NCBI GenBank assembly: GCA_964538575.1
Contig: CAZIGG010000077.1
Span: forward strand, 1 to 15,276
Direction: 5' to 3'
Length of the DNA stretch: 15,276 nt
DNA from: UBA2336 sp964538575
GTDB taxonomy: Bacteria > Bacteroidota > Bacteroidia > Cytophagales > Cyclobacteriaceae
Shown: positions 7,670-14,473 of the stretch, in pieces
Numbering within the stretch: the stretch's first letter is position 1
How the letters are laid out: each line of letters opens with the position of its first letter
Notes under the pieces: generated by a model
Seen by the model: only the letters and a program-made list of their open reading frames with translations
What the model was told of the DNA's origin: nothing
The model's database searches: none
Translations under genes and position numbers: made by a program

Positions 7670-8137
7670 TTACTTTAATATTCCCTGCAGATTCGCGGGT
7701 GAGTAATTAATGGATTTAATTGTTTTGTTATCGGACTTCCGGTACACCAGCCATTTGCCGGCTTCTTCCTTATAATAACACTCGGTACCGTCTTTCTTTT
7801 TATAGAACTCAACGGTAGCCTTTGCCTCATCTTCAGAGATACAGGCTTTACTCATGTTTGATCGCTGCACTTCTTCAAACAATGCACTGAATTTTTCGCC
7901 CAGCCCGAATTCAAGAATGGCGCCCGACAGCACATATTGAATATCACTCAGCGCATCCGCGATTTCAACAATATCTTTTTCAAGAATAGCAACCTCAAGT
8001 TCTTTCAGTTCTTCGGCAATAAGGGCAACACGAAGTTTGCAACGGTCTTCAGAAGGGATTGAGGGTGAAGATAATATCGGGTGTTTAAAGGTCCGGTGAA
8101 ATTCGGCAACAAGGTTTAACGCATCAGGTTGTTTCAT
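7670..8137 (-). CDS. MazG-like nucleoside triphosphate pyrophosphohydrolase
   Basis: A 155-residue protein of the all-alpha NTP pyrophosphohydrolase (MazG/PRA-PH) superfamily, which hydrolyses (d)NTPs or related nucleotides to the monophosphate and pyrophosphate with Mg2+. The metal-binding signature is present: EELKE at 42-46, followed by EIADALSD at 58-65 (Glu58, Asp61). Downstream is the NMSK segment (94-97) common in this subgroup, then a C-terminal extension with YYKEEAGKWLVYRKSDNK (121-138) and NYSPANL (144-150). It is too short for the two-domain MazG and is not HisE-like in context. It may be a house-cleaning enzyme for non-canonical nucleotides; substrate unknown. Transcribed divergently from the His-rich membrane gene, with an inverted repeat starting 3 nt upstream of its ATG. 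Confidence 0.82.
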   Translation of the reverse strand: MKQPDALNLVAEFHRTFKHPILSSPSIPSEDRCKLRVALIAEELKELEVAILEKDIVEIADALSDIQYVLSGAILEFGLGEKFSALFEEVQRSNMSKACISEDEAKATVEFYKKKDGTECYYKEEAGKWLVYRKSDNKTIKSINYSPANLQGILK

Positions 8138-8140
8138 GAA

Positions 8141-8172
8141 GTGTCTGTTGTTATATGTTTGTTAACAGACAC
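8141..8172. promoter_or_regulatory. 9-bp inverted repeat in divergent intergenic region (possible operator)
   Basis: GTGTCTGTT (8141-8149), a 14-nt spacer, and AACAGACAC (8164-8172) form a perfect inverted repeat. It lies between the starts of the pyrophosphohydrolase (8137, minus) and the His-rich membrane protein (8218, plus). On the minus strand CAACTTTG (8179-8172) is a seven-of-eight -7 box for the pyrophosphohydrolase, so the repeat would overlap its transcription start and leader. It could be an operator for a dimeric regulator or an RNA hairpin covering the start codon region. Confidence 0.45.
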
Positions 8173-8176
8173 AAAG

Positions 8177-8209
8177 TTGAAACATTTTCGAAAAAAAGAC
8201 GTATTTTTG
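8177..8209 (+). promoter_or_regulatory. Promoter for the gene at 8218 (TTG-N22-TAnnTTTG)
   Basis: TTG at 8177-8179, a 22-bp spacer and TATTTTTG at 8202-8209, a full match to the Bacteroidota -33/-7 pattern (spacers of about 17-23 bp are described for Flavobacterium). The -7 box ends 8 nt before ATG 8218, so the transcript would have a leader of only a few bases. Confidence 0.55.
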
Positions 8210-8217
8210 AGTTTCCG

Positions 8218-8544
8218 ATGTACGCATTTCGTAAAAATATCATTGTTCTGTCTATTACCTGCCTGGGTGTTCTGGGCTTGCTGAACGTAAGTGTGCAGTT
8301 TGGCCGGATTCTTGACTTTTTTCCCGGAATAAGCATGAGTATGCTTCTCGCAGAAGAAATTCATGAAACAGAAGGTTCTGAAAAAGGCAATGAAGTATTC
8401 TCCGGGGTAGAATTATTTTTAGCACACGAAGGACACGTCCTTCATACTATGTTCGTCAACGAGGCAGTTGAAGTTCATCTCCACAGCGTGGAAATCCCTA
8501 CGCATCCGGCTTTCGAAAAAGTAACTCCCCCTCCAAAAGCTTAA
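8218..8544 (+). CDS. Unrecognised His-rich single-helix membrane or secreted protein, 108 aa
   Basis: The start at 8218 is preferred over the in-frame ATG at 8155, because a full promoter (-7 box at 8202-8209) lies between the two and the extra 21 residues look non-coding. The product begins M-Y-A-F-R-K followed by a hydrophobic segment at about 8-27, either a membrane anchor or an uncleaved signal. A polar acidic part follows, with seven His between residues 49 and 96 (H49, H70, H73, H76, H87, H89, H96), for example AHEGHVLH and VHLH. It ends in a Pro-rich tail, TPPPKA. The His spacing could bind metal, but this is speculation. I recognise no family. It is 147 bp upstream of the carbonic anhydrase gene on the same strand. 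Confidence 0.55.
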   Translation: MYAFRKNIIVLSITCLGVLGLLNVSVQFGRILDFFPGISMSMLLAEEIHETEGSEKGNEVFSGVELFLAHEGHVLHTMFVNEAVEVHLHSVEIPTHPAFEKVTPPPKA

Positions 8545-8572
8545 GTTCCCCGGCATTATTTTTTTGCCACAT

Positions 8573-8596
8573 GGATTGAAACCCGTCTTTCAATCC
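8573..8596 (+). terminator. Perfect 9-bp hairpin after the His-rich ORF, weak terminator or regulatory stem
   Basis: GGATTGAAA, loop CCCGTC, TTTCAATCC form a perfect 9-bp stem with a 6-nt loop, 28 nt after the upstream stop. No T-tract follows directly (GAATTACATTTTCAG), so intrinsic termination is doubtful. It may be an operator or an mRNA-stabilising hairpin ahead of the carbonic anhydrase gene. Confidence 0.35.
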
Positions 8597-8691
8597 GAAT
8601 TACATTTTCAGTTTGTCATGCAGCAGTTAACTAATGCTATTGCGTGTATGCCTGAAATAAAGTTTTTACAAATCTTAAGCAGTAAACAAAC

Positions 8692-9339
8692 ATGGAAGTA
8701 TATAATTCACTTTTACAAGGTAATCGTCAATGGGTCAAAGAGACGCTCGATAAAGATCCAAACTTCTTCAGGAAACTCGTTGAAACTCAAACTCCTGAAG
8801 TACTCTGGATCGGATGTTCTGACAGTCGTGTTCCCGCCAACGAAATAACCAAGACACAACCCGGTGACATTTTCGTTCACCGCAACATCGCCAACATGGT
8901 TGTACACTCGGATATGAATTTGTTAAGCGTGCTGGATTATGCTGTTAATATTTTAAAAGTTAAACATGTGATCGTTTGCGGGCATTACGGATGCGGTGGA
9001 GTTAAGGCCGCTATGGGTAATGGTCAGAACGGTTTAGTCGATAACTGGCTGCGCCACATTAAAGATGTTTACAGAATTTACAGCGATGAACTTGAGGCCA
9101 TTCAGAATGAAGAGGATCGCTTCAAAAGATTTGTTGAATTAAATGTTACCGAACAGGTATTCAATGTTTCGAAGACTTCCATCATACAGAATAACTGGAA
9201 AGACAGGAATTATCCGGTCATTCACGGTTGGGTATACAGCCTTGAAACCGGCTTGATCAAAGATTTAAATGTGAGCATTGATAATCAACGTGATTTGCCT
9301 CCGATTTTCAGAATGATTAAGGAAAAAGCAATTGTTTAA
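8692..9339 (+). CDS. can: Beta-class carbonic anhydrase
   Basis: A 215-residue cytoplasmic enzyme that interconverts CO2 and bicarbonate. Zinc ligands are visible as Cys42 and Asp44 in CSDSRVPANE (42-51) and His98 and Cys101 in CGHYGCGGV (96-104). Arg46 completes the Asp-Arg dyad of the beta class. The length matches bacterial Can proteins of about 210-220 residues. The N-terminus has the family's usual short helix (NRQWV). There is no signal peptide, so it acts in the cytoplasm. It lies 21 bp upstream of a SulP transporter in the same direction, and a pair like this suggests conversion of imported bicarbonate or trapping of CO2 for anaplerotic carboxylation. No clear -7 box is visible immediately upstream of the ATG. 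Confidence 0.96.
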   Translation: MEVYNSLLQGNRQWVKETLDKDPNFFRKLVETQTPEVLWIGCSDSRVPANEITKTQPGDIFVHRNIANMVVHSDMNLLSVLDYAVNILKVKHVIVCGHYGCGGVKAAMGNGQNGLVDNWLRHIKDVYRIYSDELEAIQNEEDRFKRFVELNVTEQVFNVSKTSIIQNNWKDRNYPVIHGWVYSLETGLIKDLNVSIDNQRDLPPIFRMIKEKAIV

Positions 9340-9360
9340 TTTTTAGCAGGGTACAGATTC

Positions 9361-10929
9361 ATGAACGCAGGATTTATTCGGGATATTAAAAGTGATCTCT
9401 CCGCAAGCCTTGTTGTATTTTTAGTTGCGCTTCCGCTTTGCCTTGGTATTGGACTGGCCTCCACGGGCCGGCCCGAACTCGTCTTTTCAGGTGTCATTGC
9501 CGGAATAATCGGAGGTATTGTGGTAGGCTTCTTCAGCGGCTCTCATTTTGGCGTATCAGGTCCGGCAGCCGGGCTTGTGGTTATTGTGCTGGGCGCCATC
9601 AGCACACTTAAAAGTTTTGAAGCCTTATTGCTGGCGGTTTTCCTGGCAGGAGCCATTCAGCTTGTAGCTGGATTTTTAAAAGCCGGTATAATCTCCTATT
9701 ATTTCCCTTCTTCAGTCATCAAGGGCATGCTGGCTGCGATCGGATTAACGCTTATCCTTAAAGAGATCCCGCATGCCCTCGGTTACGATAAGGATTTTAT
9801 TGGCGACTTTACCATGTCGCAATCGGATGGACATAATACGTTCAGTGAAATTTATTATGCTTTCATTTATAACAGTCCGGGCGCTGTCGTCATTAGTCTG
9901 GTGTCACTTTCGTTACTGATACTATTTGACCGGCCCTTCATGAAACGGTTTGGCTTGTTCAAATTTCTGCCCGGTGCGTTGTTTGTTGTATTGGCCGGCA
10001 TTCTTTTGAATGCACTCTTCACTGGATTCAATCAATCATGGGTACTGGAGGGCGAACACCTTGTTCAGCTTCCGATTGCGGGCACACTGGGAGAATTTGT
10101 GAGCTTTTTCCGCTTACCCGATTTTTCAGCGTTAGCCAATCCGGACGTTTACGTTGTGGCTTTCACCATCGCCATTGTTGCGAGTCTTGAAACATTACTC
10201 TGTGTTGAGGCTACCGATAAGCTTGATCCGTTTAAGCGTTCAACCCCCACCAACCGTGAATTGAAGGCCCAGGGGATCGGCAACATGGTGGCCGGTTTAA
10301 TCGGGGGTTTACCCATCACACAGGTTATTGTAAGAAGCTCCGCCAACATCAACGCAGGTGCAAAAACAAAAACATCCGCCATCATTCATGGAGTGATCTT
10401 ACTTTTTTCAGCGATTTTCATTCCGAGGTATCTCAACCTGATTCCATTAGCCAGCCTGGCAGCGATTCTCCTGATTGTGGGTTATAAGCTTTCTAAAATT
10501 TCTTTATTTAAAGAAATGTACAAGCTGGGCTGGGACCAGTTTATACCCTTTATGGTGACCATTATAGCTATTCTGGCAACGGATCTGCTTAAAGGTATTA
10601 TCATCGGGATGACATTTGCCATATTCTATATTCTTCGGAAGAATTACCGGCATGCATACCATTACAAAAAGGAAAGCAATGGCGATCGTGATGTAATTAC
10701 CATACGCCTTTCAGAGGAAGTCACTTTCCTGAACAAGGCAAGTATTCAATTGAGTCTGGATGATCTTCCCAAAAATTCGAAAGTTATTATTGACGGGTCG
10801 AACTCCATAGCGATCGATCACGATGTTTTGGAGATCATTAACGATTTTAAGAATATGGCCGCTCCGCAACGCAATATTGATGTCGAAACGATTTCCGTTC
10901 CGGATGTGCAATCGGCCGCACACCACTAA
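9361..10929 (+). CDS. SulP-family inorganic anion transporter with STAS domain, probable bicarbonate carrier
   Basis: A 522-residue polytopic membrane protein of the SLC26/SulP family. The N-terminus (residues 7-34) and the FGVSGPAAGLVVIV segment at 63-76 are the SulP core motifs (TM1 and TM3 half-helix region). About 10-14 hydrophobic segments run to residue 425. The ETLLCVEATDKLDP region (277-290), N-R-E-L-K-A-Q-G-I-G-N-M (298-309) and G-G-L-P-I-T-Q-V-I-V-R-S-S (315-327) are typical of this family. A short STAS domain occupies about 445-510 (IDGSNSIAIDHDVLEII). Substrates in the family include sulfate, bicarbonate and chloride. The adjacent beta-carbonic anhydrase, only 21 bp upstream, favours bicarbonate, but the substrate cannot be read from the sequence. 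The start at 9361 fits the N-terminus of homologues. Confidence 0.93.
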   Translation: MNAGFIRDIKSDLSASLVVFLVALPLCLGIGLASTGRPELVFSGVIAGIIGGIVVGFFSGSHFGVSGPAAGLVVIVLGAISTLKSFEALLLAVFLAGAIQLVAGFLKAGIISYYFPSSVIKGMLAAIGLTLILKEIPHALGYDKDFIGDFTMSQSDGHNTFSEIYYAFIYNSPGAVVISLVSLSLLILFDRPFMKRFGLFKFLPGALFVVLAGILLNALFTGFNQSWVLEGEHLVQLPIAGTLGEFVSFFRLPDFSALANPDVYVVAFTIAIVASLETLLCVEATDKLDPFKRSTPTNRELKAQGIGNMVAGLIGGLPITQVIVRSSANINAGAKTKTSAIIHGVILLFSAIFIPRYLNLIPLASLAAILLIVGYKLSKISLFKEMYKLGWDQFIPFMVTIIAILATDLLKGIIIGMTFAIFYILRKNYRHAYHYKKESNGDRDVITIRLSEEVTFLNKASIQLSLDDLPKNSKVIIDGSNSIAIDHDVLEIINDFKNMAAPQRNIDVETISVPDVQSAAHH

Positions 10930-10963
10930 ATATTTTCCAGCCTGAAAGGGGTTTTGGGTGGAT

Positions 10964-10998
10964 GAGAAAGGGCAGCACACACGTGCTGTCCTCTTCTC
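10964..10998 (+). terminator. Stem-loop terminator after the SulP gene
   Basis: AGGGCAGCAC (10969-10978), loop ACAC and GTGCTGTCCT (10983-10992) form a 10-bp stem with one G-U pair. With a single C bulge at 10993 the stem extends by GAGAA/TTCTC to 15 bp. A short T run (GTTTTC) begins 3 nt downstream, so it is probably a moderate terminator ahead of the tyrS promoter. Confidence 0.5.
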
Positions 10999-11006
10999 AA
11001 GTTTTC

Positions 11007-11014
11007 TATATTTG
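11007..11014 (+). promoter_or_regulatory. -7 box (TATATTTG) upstream of tyrS
   Basis: TATATTTG matches TAnnTTTG in full and ends 17 nt before the tyrS ATG. No TTG is seen upstream; CTG at 10986-10988, at an 18-bp spacing, is the nearest -33 candidate and lies within the preceding terminator stem. A promoter here would give tyrS a leader of about a dozen bases. Confidence 0.5.
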
Positions 11015-11031
11015 CGTTTCATTTTTAACGC

Positions 11032-12315
11032 ATGAAGAAGAATTTCATTGAAGAATTGCGGTGGCGCGGCATGTTGCATGATATCATGCCAGGCACAGAA
11101 GAGCAACTATTAAAGGAAAGTACCACAGGCTATATAGGATTTGACCCTACGGCCGATTCGCTGCACATTGGAAGCCTTGCGCAGATTATGACCCTGGTTC
11201 ATTTTCAACAGGCGGGACATAAGCCCATTGCCCTGATTGGCGGAGCTACAGGCATGATTGGGGATCCTTCCGGGAAACGCGAAGAACGCAAGCTTCTTTC
11301 TCCGGAGGACATACTACACAATGCAGCCTGTATTAAAAATCAGCTATCAAAATTCCTGGATTTCGACCGGCACGAAAATCCTGCGCTGCTTGTCAATAAT
11401 GGCGACTGGTTTCAGGGTTTGCCAATGATCTCTTTTTTGCGGGAGGCCGGAAAGTATCTAACCGTAAATTACTTATTGAGTAAAGGTTTTGTAAAAGAAA
11501 GACTGGCCCAGGAAGGTGAGCTTTCTTTTACAGAATTTAATTATATACTCATGCAGGCTTATGACTTCATGTATTTGTATCAGCACAAAAACTGCAAATT
11601 GCAAATGGGCGGATCAGACCAGTGGGGTAACATAACTGCCGGAAATGAGCTGATTCGCAAAAAGCTTCGCGGAGAAGCCTACGCTCTTACATGCAAACTC
11701 ATTACGAAAGCCGATGGCTCAAAATTCGGAAAAACGGAAACAGGTAACATCTGGCTGGATGCTCAGAAAACCTCACCCTATAAATTTTATCAGTTTTGGC
11801 TGAACAGCTCCGATGAAGATGCACTCCATTACATACGCATATTTACATTAAAAGATAAAGAGGAAATTGAAGCACTTGAACTTGAGCATCAGGCAGCGCC
11901 ACAGCTCCGCAAGCTTCAGAAAAGCCTGGCGGAAGACATCACGACAAGGGTTCACAGCTTCGGGCAGTTGAAGCGTGCTCAGGAAACAACAGACATTTTG
12001 TTTGGATCTTCGTTTGATGCGTTCAGAACCTTAACCGGTGCAGAGATTGAGGATGCATTTGATGAATCGCTCACATTTACTGTTGACAAAAATGTTTTTG
12101 AAAACGGGCTTGATCCTGTAAGCCTGTTAGGAGAAAAAACTTCTGTATACACATCCAAAGGAGAAGCGAGGAAAGCAATCCAGGGAAATGGGGTGAGCAT
12201 TAATAAAGAAAAGATATCGCTTGATAAAAAGCTTTCTGCCTCCGACCTGCTGTATGGTAAATATTTGCTGGCACAAAAAGGCAAGAAGAATTATTACCTG
12301 ATTGTTGTGCAATAA
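11032..12315 (+). CDS. tyrS: Tyrosyl-tRNA synthetase
   Basis: A 427-residue class I aminoacyl-tRNA synthetase that charges tRNA-Tyr in the cytoplasm. The ATP-binding HIGH-type motif is HIGS at 45-48 in GFDPTADSLHIGSL. The second signature is KFGKT at 231-235, the KMSKS equivalent of this family. Tyrosine-pocket segments include QAYDFMYLYQ (175-184) and GGSDQWGNI (193-201). An S4 RNA-binding domain covers about 360-427 (ARKAIQGNGVSINKEKI). Length and domain order match the bacterial TyrS type (about 420-430 residues). It sits behind its own -7 box and ends in a strong terminator, which suggests a single-gene transcription unit. Confidence 0.98.
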   Translation: MKKNFIEELRWRGMLHDIMPGTEEQLLKESTTGYIGFDPTADSLHIGSLAQIMTLVHFQQAGHKPIALIGGATGMIGDPSGKREERKLLSPEDILHNAACIKNQLSKFLDFDRHENPALLVNNGDWFQGLPMISFLREAGKYLTVNYLLSKGFVKERLAQEGELSFTEFNYILMQAYDFMYLYQHKNCKLQMGGSDQWGNITAGNELIRKKLRGEAYALTCKLITKADGSKFGKTETGNIWLDAQKTSPYKFYQFWLNSSDEDALHYIRIFTLKDKEEIEALELEHQAAPQLRKLQKSLAEDITTRVHSFGQLKRAQETTDILFGSSFDAFRTLTGAEIEDAFDESLTFTVDKNVFENGLDPVSLLGEKTSVYTSKGEARKAIQGNGVSINKEKISLDKKLSASDLLYGKYLLAQKGKKNYYLIVVQ

Positions 12316-12319
12316 AAAA

Positions 12320-12345
12320 GCCCCCCCGATCTTAATCAGGGGGGC
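12320..12345. terminator. Strong bidirectional terminator between tyrS and the convergent OMP gene
   Basis: GCCCCCC (12320-12326) pairs with GGGGGGC (12339-12345), and the loop holds a further GAT/ATC pairing around CTTA. T7 follows on the plus strand (12347-12353) and A6 precedes the stem (12314-12319), giving a T-tract on the minus strand. It can therefore terminate both tyrS and the minus-strand beta-barrel gene, whose stop is at 12366. Confidence 0.92.
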
Positions 12346-12365
12346 GTTTTTTTATGGCTTCTTTT

Positions 12366-12929
12366 TTAGTTTCCGAATTTGAAAATCTTATAACCCAGTG
12401 AGAATTGAAATGTATTGCCTTTTACAGATCCATATGAACTATCTTCACTAACATCTGATAGTCCTATATTATACCGTGCATCAATCACAAGGCCAAAAGG
12501 CGCATCCCAGGCAACACCTACGTTAGCTGTCACATCCGATGATTTAAAAGAATCCTTCACATTATCACCATCAAATTCAGCAGAGTTTAAAAAACCAAAT
12601 TGCGGACCCGCCTGAAGATTAAAGCCACCCGGAAAGTAAAACTTAACCATGACCGGAACAGTCATGTAGCTCATTTTCAAATCACCATCCAGATCATCAA
12701 TTTTCGATCCTTGCTGTGAAAATAATAACTCTGGCTGAATACCAAGTACGGCAAACTTAAAAAGGCAAAACGCACCTCCGTGAAAAGCTGTAATGCTGCT
12801 GGATTCGAATTCATCGGTGTTAAGCTTAGATACATTTACGCCCGCTTTCAACCCTAGAGCCACCTGAACTTGTGCCTGTAAAGCCATAGCCACGCACATT
12901 ACAAATACAATACATACTAGTTTCTTCAT
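12366..12929 (-). CDS. Outer-membrane beta-barrel protein, PorT/OMP_b-brl type (1 of 3)
   Basis: A 187-residue outer-membrane barrel. Residues 1-20 (ending A-L-Q-A-Q) are a signal peptide with cleavage expected before Gln20. The mature part alternates hydrophobic and polar residues. It has the family pieces GLKAGVNVSKL, IQPELLFSQQG, YMTVPVMVKFYF and LQAGPQFGFL, and ends with the aromatic-rich strand FQFSLGYKIFKFGN. Proteins of this type are eight-stranded barrels with poorly known roles. The ATG at 12929 is chosen over the in-frame ATG at 12959, because a TATCTTTG promoter box lies at 12955-12948 and would put the upstream ATG outside the transcript. The upstream ten residues also do not look like a signal peptide. 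It is convergent with tyrS and shares the terminator at 12320-12345. Confidence 0.88.
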   Translation of the reverse strand: MKKLVCIVFVMCVAMALQAQVQVALGLKAGVNVSKLNTDEFESSSITAFHGGAFCLFKFAVLGIQPELLFSQQGSKIDDLDGDLKMSYMTVPVMVKFYFPGGFNLQAGPQFGFLNSAEFDGDNVKDSFKSSDVTANVGVAWDAPFGLVIDARYNIGLSDVSEDSSYGSVKGNTFQFSLGYKIFKFGN

Positions 12930-12947
12930 AGTTGGAATTAGTTTAAT

Positions 12948-12955
12948 CAAAGATA
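12948..12955 (-). promoter_or_regulatory. -7 box (TATCTTTG) for the beta-barrel gene starting at 12929
   Basis: Read on the minus strand, TATCTTTG is a full match to TAnnTTTG, 18 nt upstream of ATG 12929. It overlaps the region just after the alternative ATG at 12959, which argues for the shorter protein. No TTG is seen at -33. Confidence 0.5.
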
Positions 12956-13003
12956 GCATTTCTTTTAAAAAAAAAGAAGTAGTAAACCCTGCCCTCTCAA
13001 AAC

Positions 13004-13603
13004 CTAGTTCTCTCCAAATAATCGATACCCTACGGAAAACTGCAGGTTATTATTTTTTATTGCCAGGTCTATATCACTTCCGAAGACTGATTCAAGTTCT
13101 TTCTGTAAGGCGTCACCTGTTAAATTCGCAAGTCCTATGGAATACCTGACGGATAAGTTAAAATTAACTACTACACCCAGGTTGAATGAAAAATCAATAG
13201 TCTTATATGCTTCTTCATCCTTCAATTCATCCGGAGCTGTAGAGAGCAGCACGCCTACCTGCGGTCCGGCCTGAATAATCAACCGATTATTATCACTCCC
13301 ATAACCAAACATAACAGGCACACTGATATAGTTAAAAGAAAGGTCATCTCCTTCCAGATCAATTTTTAATGAGTTATACAGAAGTTCCGGTTGCATTGAA
13401 ACAACCTCACTCAGTGAATAATGCAGGTAGCCTCCAATATGAAAGCCTGTACCCTTATAGCTCTCTGACGCTGATTCTCCTTGAAATTTAATTTCCCACT
13501 TTTGGCTGGCCAAATTTACCCCGCCCTTAATTCCTCCTGATACTTGCGCGCTTACAAAATTCGCACAGCATACACCTGTTATAACTAGAAAGAGTTTCTT
13601 CAT
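13004..13603 (-). CDS. Outer-membrane beta-barrel protein, PorT/OMP_b-brl type (2 of 3)
   Basis: A 199-residue protein with an N-terminal signal (MKKLFLVITGVCCANFVSAQ, cleavage expected after S-A or before Q20). Barrel-type repeats are visible: GIKGGVNLASQKWEI, MQPELLYNSLKIDLEG, FNYISVPVMFGYG and IIQAGPQVGVLLS, and the final strand is NLQFSVGYRLFGEN. It is clearly related to the neighbouring barrel (residues I/M-Q-P-E-L-L-x, Y-x-S/T-V-P-V-M, Q-A-G-P-Q-x-G), so tandem duplication with divergence is likely. Function unknown. It lies 74 bp upstream of the barrel gene starting at 12929, which has its own -7 box. No clear terminator follows this gene. Confidence 0.9.
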   Translation of the reverse strand: MKKLFLVITGVCCANFVSAQVSGGIKGGVNLASQKWEIKFQGESASESYKGTGFHIGGYLHYSLSEVVSMQPELLYNSLKIDLEGDDLSFNYISVPVMFGYGSDNNRLIIQAGPQVGVLLSTAPDELKDEEAYKTIDFSFNLGVVVNFNLSVRYSIGLANLTGDALQKELESVFGSDIDLAIKNNNLQFSVGYRLFGEN

Positions 13604-13699
13604 GGCTTTTGTTTATTTAAACTTAACTTATAGAATAGACAAAGAAAAAACCGCTTTTAAGAAGGTTTTTTTGAGATATGAGACATAGTTATATGATCC

Positions 13700-13726
13700 A
13701 AAAAAAAGACGGCCTTGATAGCCGTC
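13700..13726 (-). terminator. Intrinsic terminator after the third beta-barrel gene (minus strand)
   Basis: On the minus strand the stem GACGGC-TATCAAG-GCCGTC (13726 to 13708) is followed directly by eight T (A8 at 13700-13707 on the plus strand). It begins 27 nt after the stop codon of the gene at 13753-14262, a textbook position. Confidence 0.92.
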
Positions 13727-13752
13727 CTTCTTTCTATAAGAAAATAGAGAAA

Positions 13753-14262
13753 TTATTTACCTCCGAATACATAAGCAATTCTAAACCCAACAGAGTTTGT
13801 ATCTTCCTCATCTGTTTTGGTAATGAAATAACGTGCGGAGATATCAATGGCGCCTAAGTGATAACCGAGTTGCGGACCAAAAGCAAAATCGGTAGAACTT
13901 CCATCATAATCGAAAGCATCAACTTTTACAGAGTTAAAAGCAACACCGGCTTCTACGCCACCGTAGAATCCTGTAAAGCTCTCTGTAAAATAATATTTAA
14001 GGCCGCCTAATACAGGGATAGAGGTTACAGTTACAGTAGACTCGTCCTTTTCTCCAAAAGTAAGAAATCCTGCCGTAGCCATCCAACTGAGGTTTGAATT
14101 GATGGGAGCTTCATAACGAACGCTTCCACCAAATCCCATGCCTGCTACGTCACCAAAATCTCCCATTGGAAGTGCTAATTCTGCTCCAACTGAAAATCTT
14201 CCCTGAGCAAATGATGCCACTGCACAGAAGGCGATAAACATTGTAATAATTACTTTTTTCAT
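13753..14262 (-). CDS. Outer-membrane beta-barrel protein (3 of 3), small porin-like
   Basis: A 169-residue protein with signal peptide MKKVIITMFIAFCAVASFAQ (cleavage expected before Gln20). Alternating strands follow: FSVGAELALPMGDF, GFGGSVRYEAPI, WMATAGFLTFG, VTVTSIPVLGGLKYYF, GFYGGVEAGVAFN, FAFGPQLGYHLG, IDISARYFITK and SVGFRIAYVFGGK. This suits an eight-stranded barrel of the OMP_b-brl type. It is shorter than, and only loosely similar to, the two barrels to its left. The terminator at 13700-13726 ends its transcript, so it is probably a single-gene unit. No specific function can be assigned. Confidence 0.87.
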   Translation of the reverse strand: MKKVIITMFIAFCAVASFAQGRFSVGAELALPMGDFGDVAGMGFGGSVRYEAPINSNLSWMATAGFLTFGEKDESTVTVTSIPVLGGLKYYFTESFTGFYGGVEAGVAFNSVKVDAFDYDGSSTDFAFGPQLGYHLGAIDISARYFITKTDEEDTNSVGFRIAYVFGGK

Positions 14263-14473
14263 TTTTATAAGGGTTTTGTTGTATACGAATATCTGTCTTT
14301 TTTGCGAAATAGCAATACTTGAGCTGACCGTTTATTGATTTTTCAAACGATTGCCTACTACGGAAATGGGCAATTTTGGTTACAGTCAATTAAAATTAAA
14401 TTGAGTGGGAAACGAAACCACCTCCGATACGGAATTGACCTTCAGCTACTCTTATGTTCGGTACATCGGTTCA
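14263..14473. other. Intergenic region without recognisable gene
   Basis: 211 bp between the third beta-barrel start and the urocanase stop. ORFs here are short and overlap the ends of neighbours, with no good codon pattern. No hairpin with a T-tract and no full TAnnTTTG box was found on either strand. Promoter elements for the barrel gene presumably lie near 14270-14320 but are not obvious. Confidence 0.5.

Noticed and set aside
8155..8217. 21-codon N-terminal extension of the His-rich protein from ATG 8155
   Set aside because: A full promoter lies inside it (8177-8209), and the extension overlaps the divergent inverted repeat.
8564..8848. Plus-strand ORF overlapping the carbonic anhydrase start
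   Set aside because: It is in a different frame from the clearly supported carbonic anhydrase and contains the hairpin at 8573-8596.
13645..13671. AAAAAACC/GGTTTTTT inverted repeat upstream of the second barrel gene
   Set aside because: The stem is almost only A-T with an internal loop, and a much better terminator for the preceding gene lies at 13700-13726.
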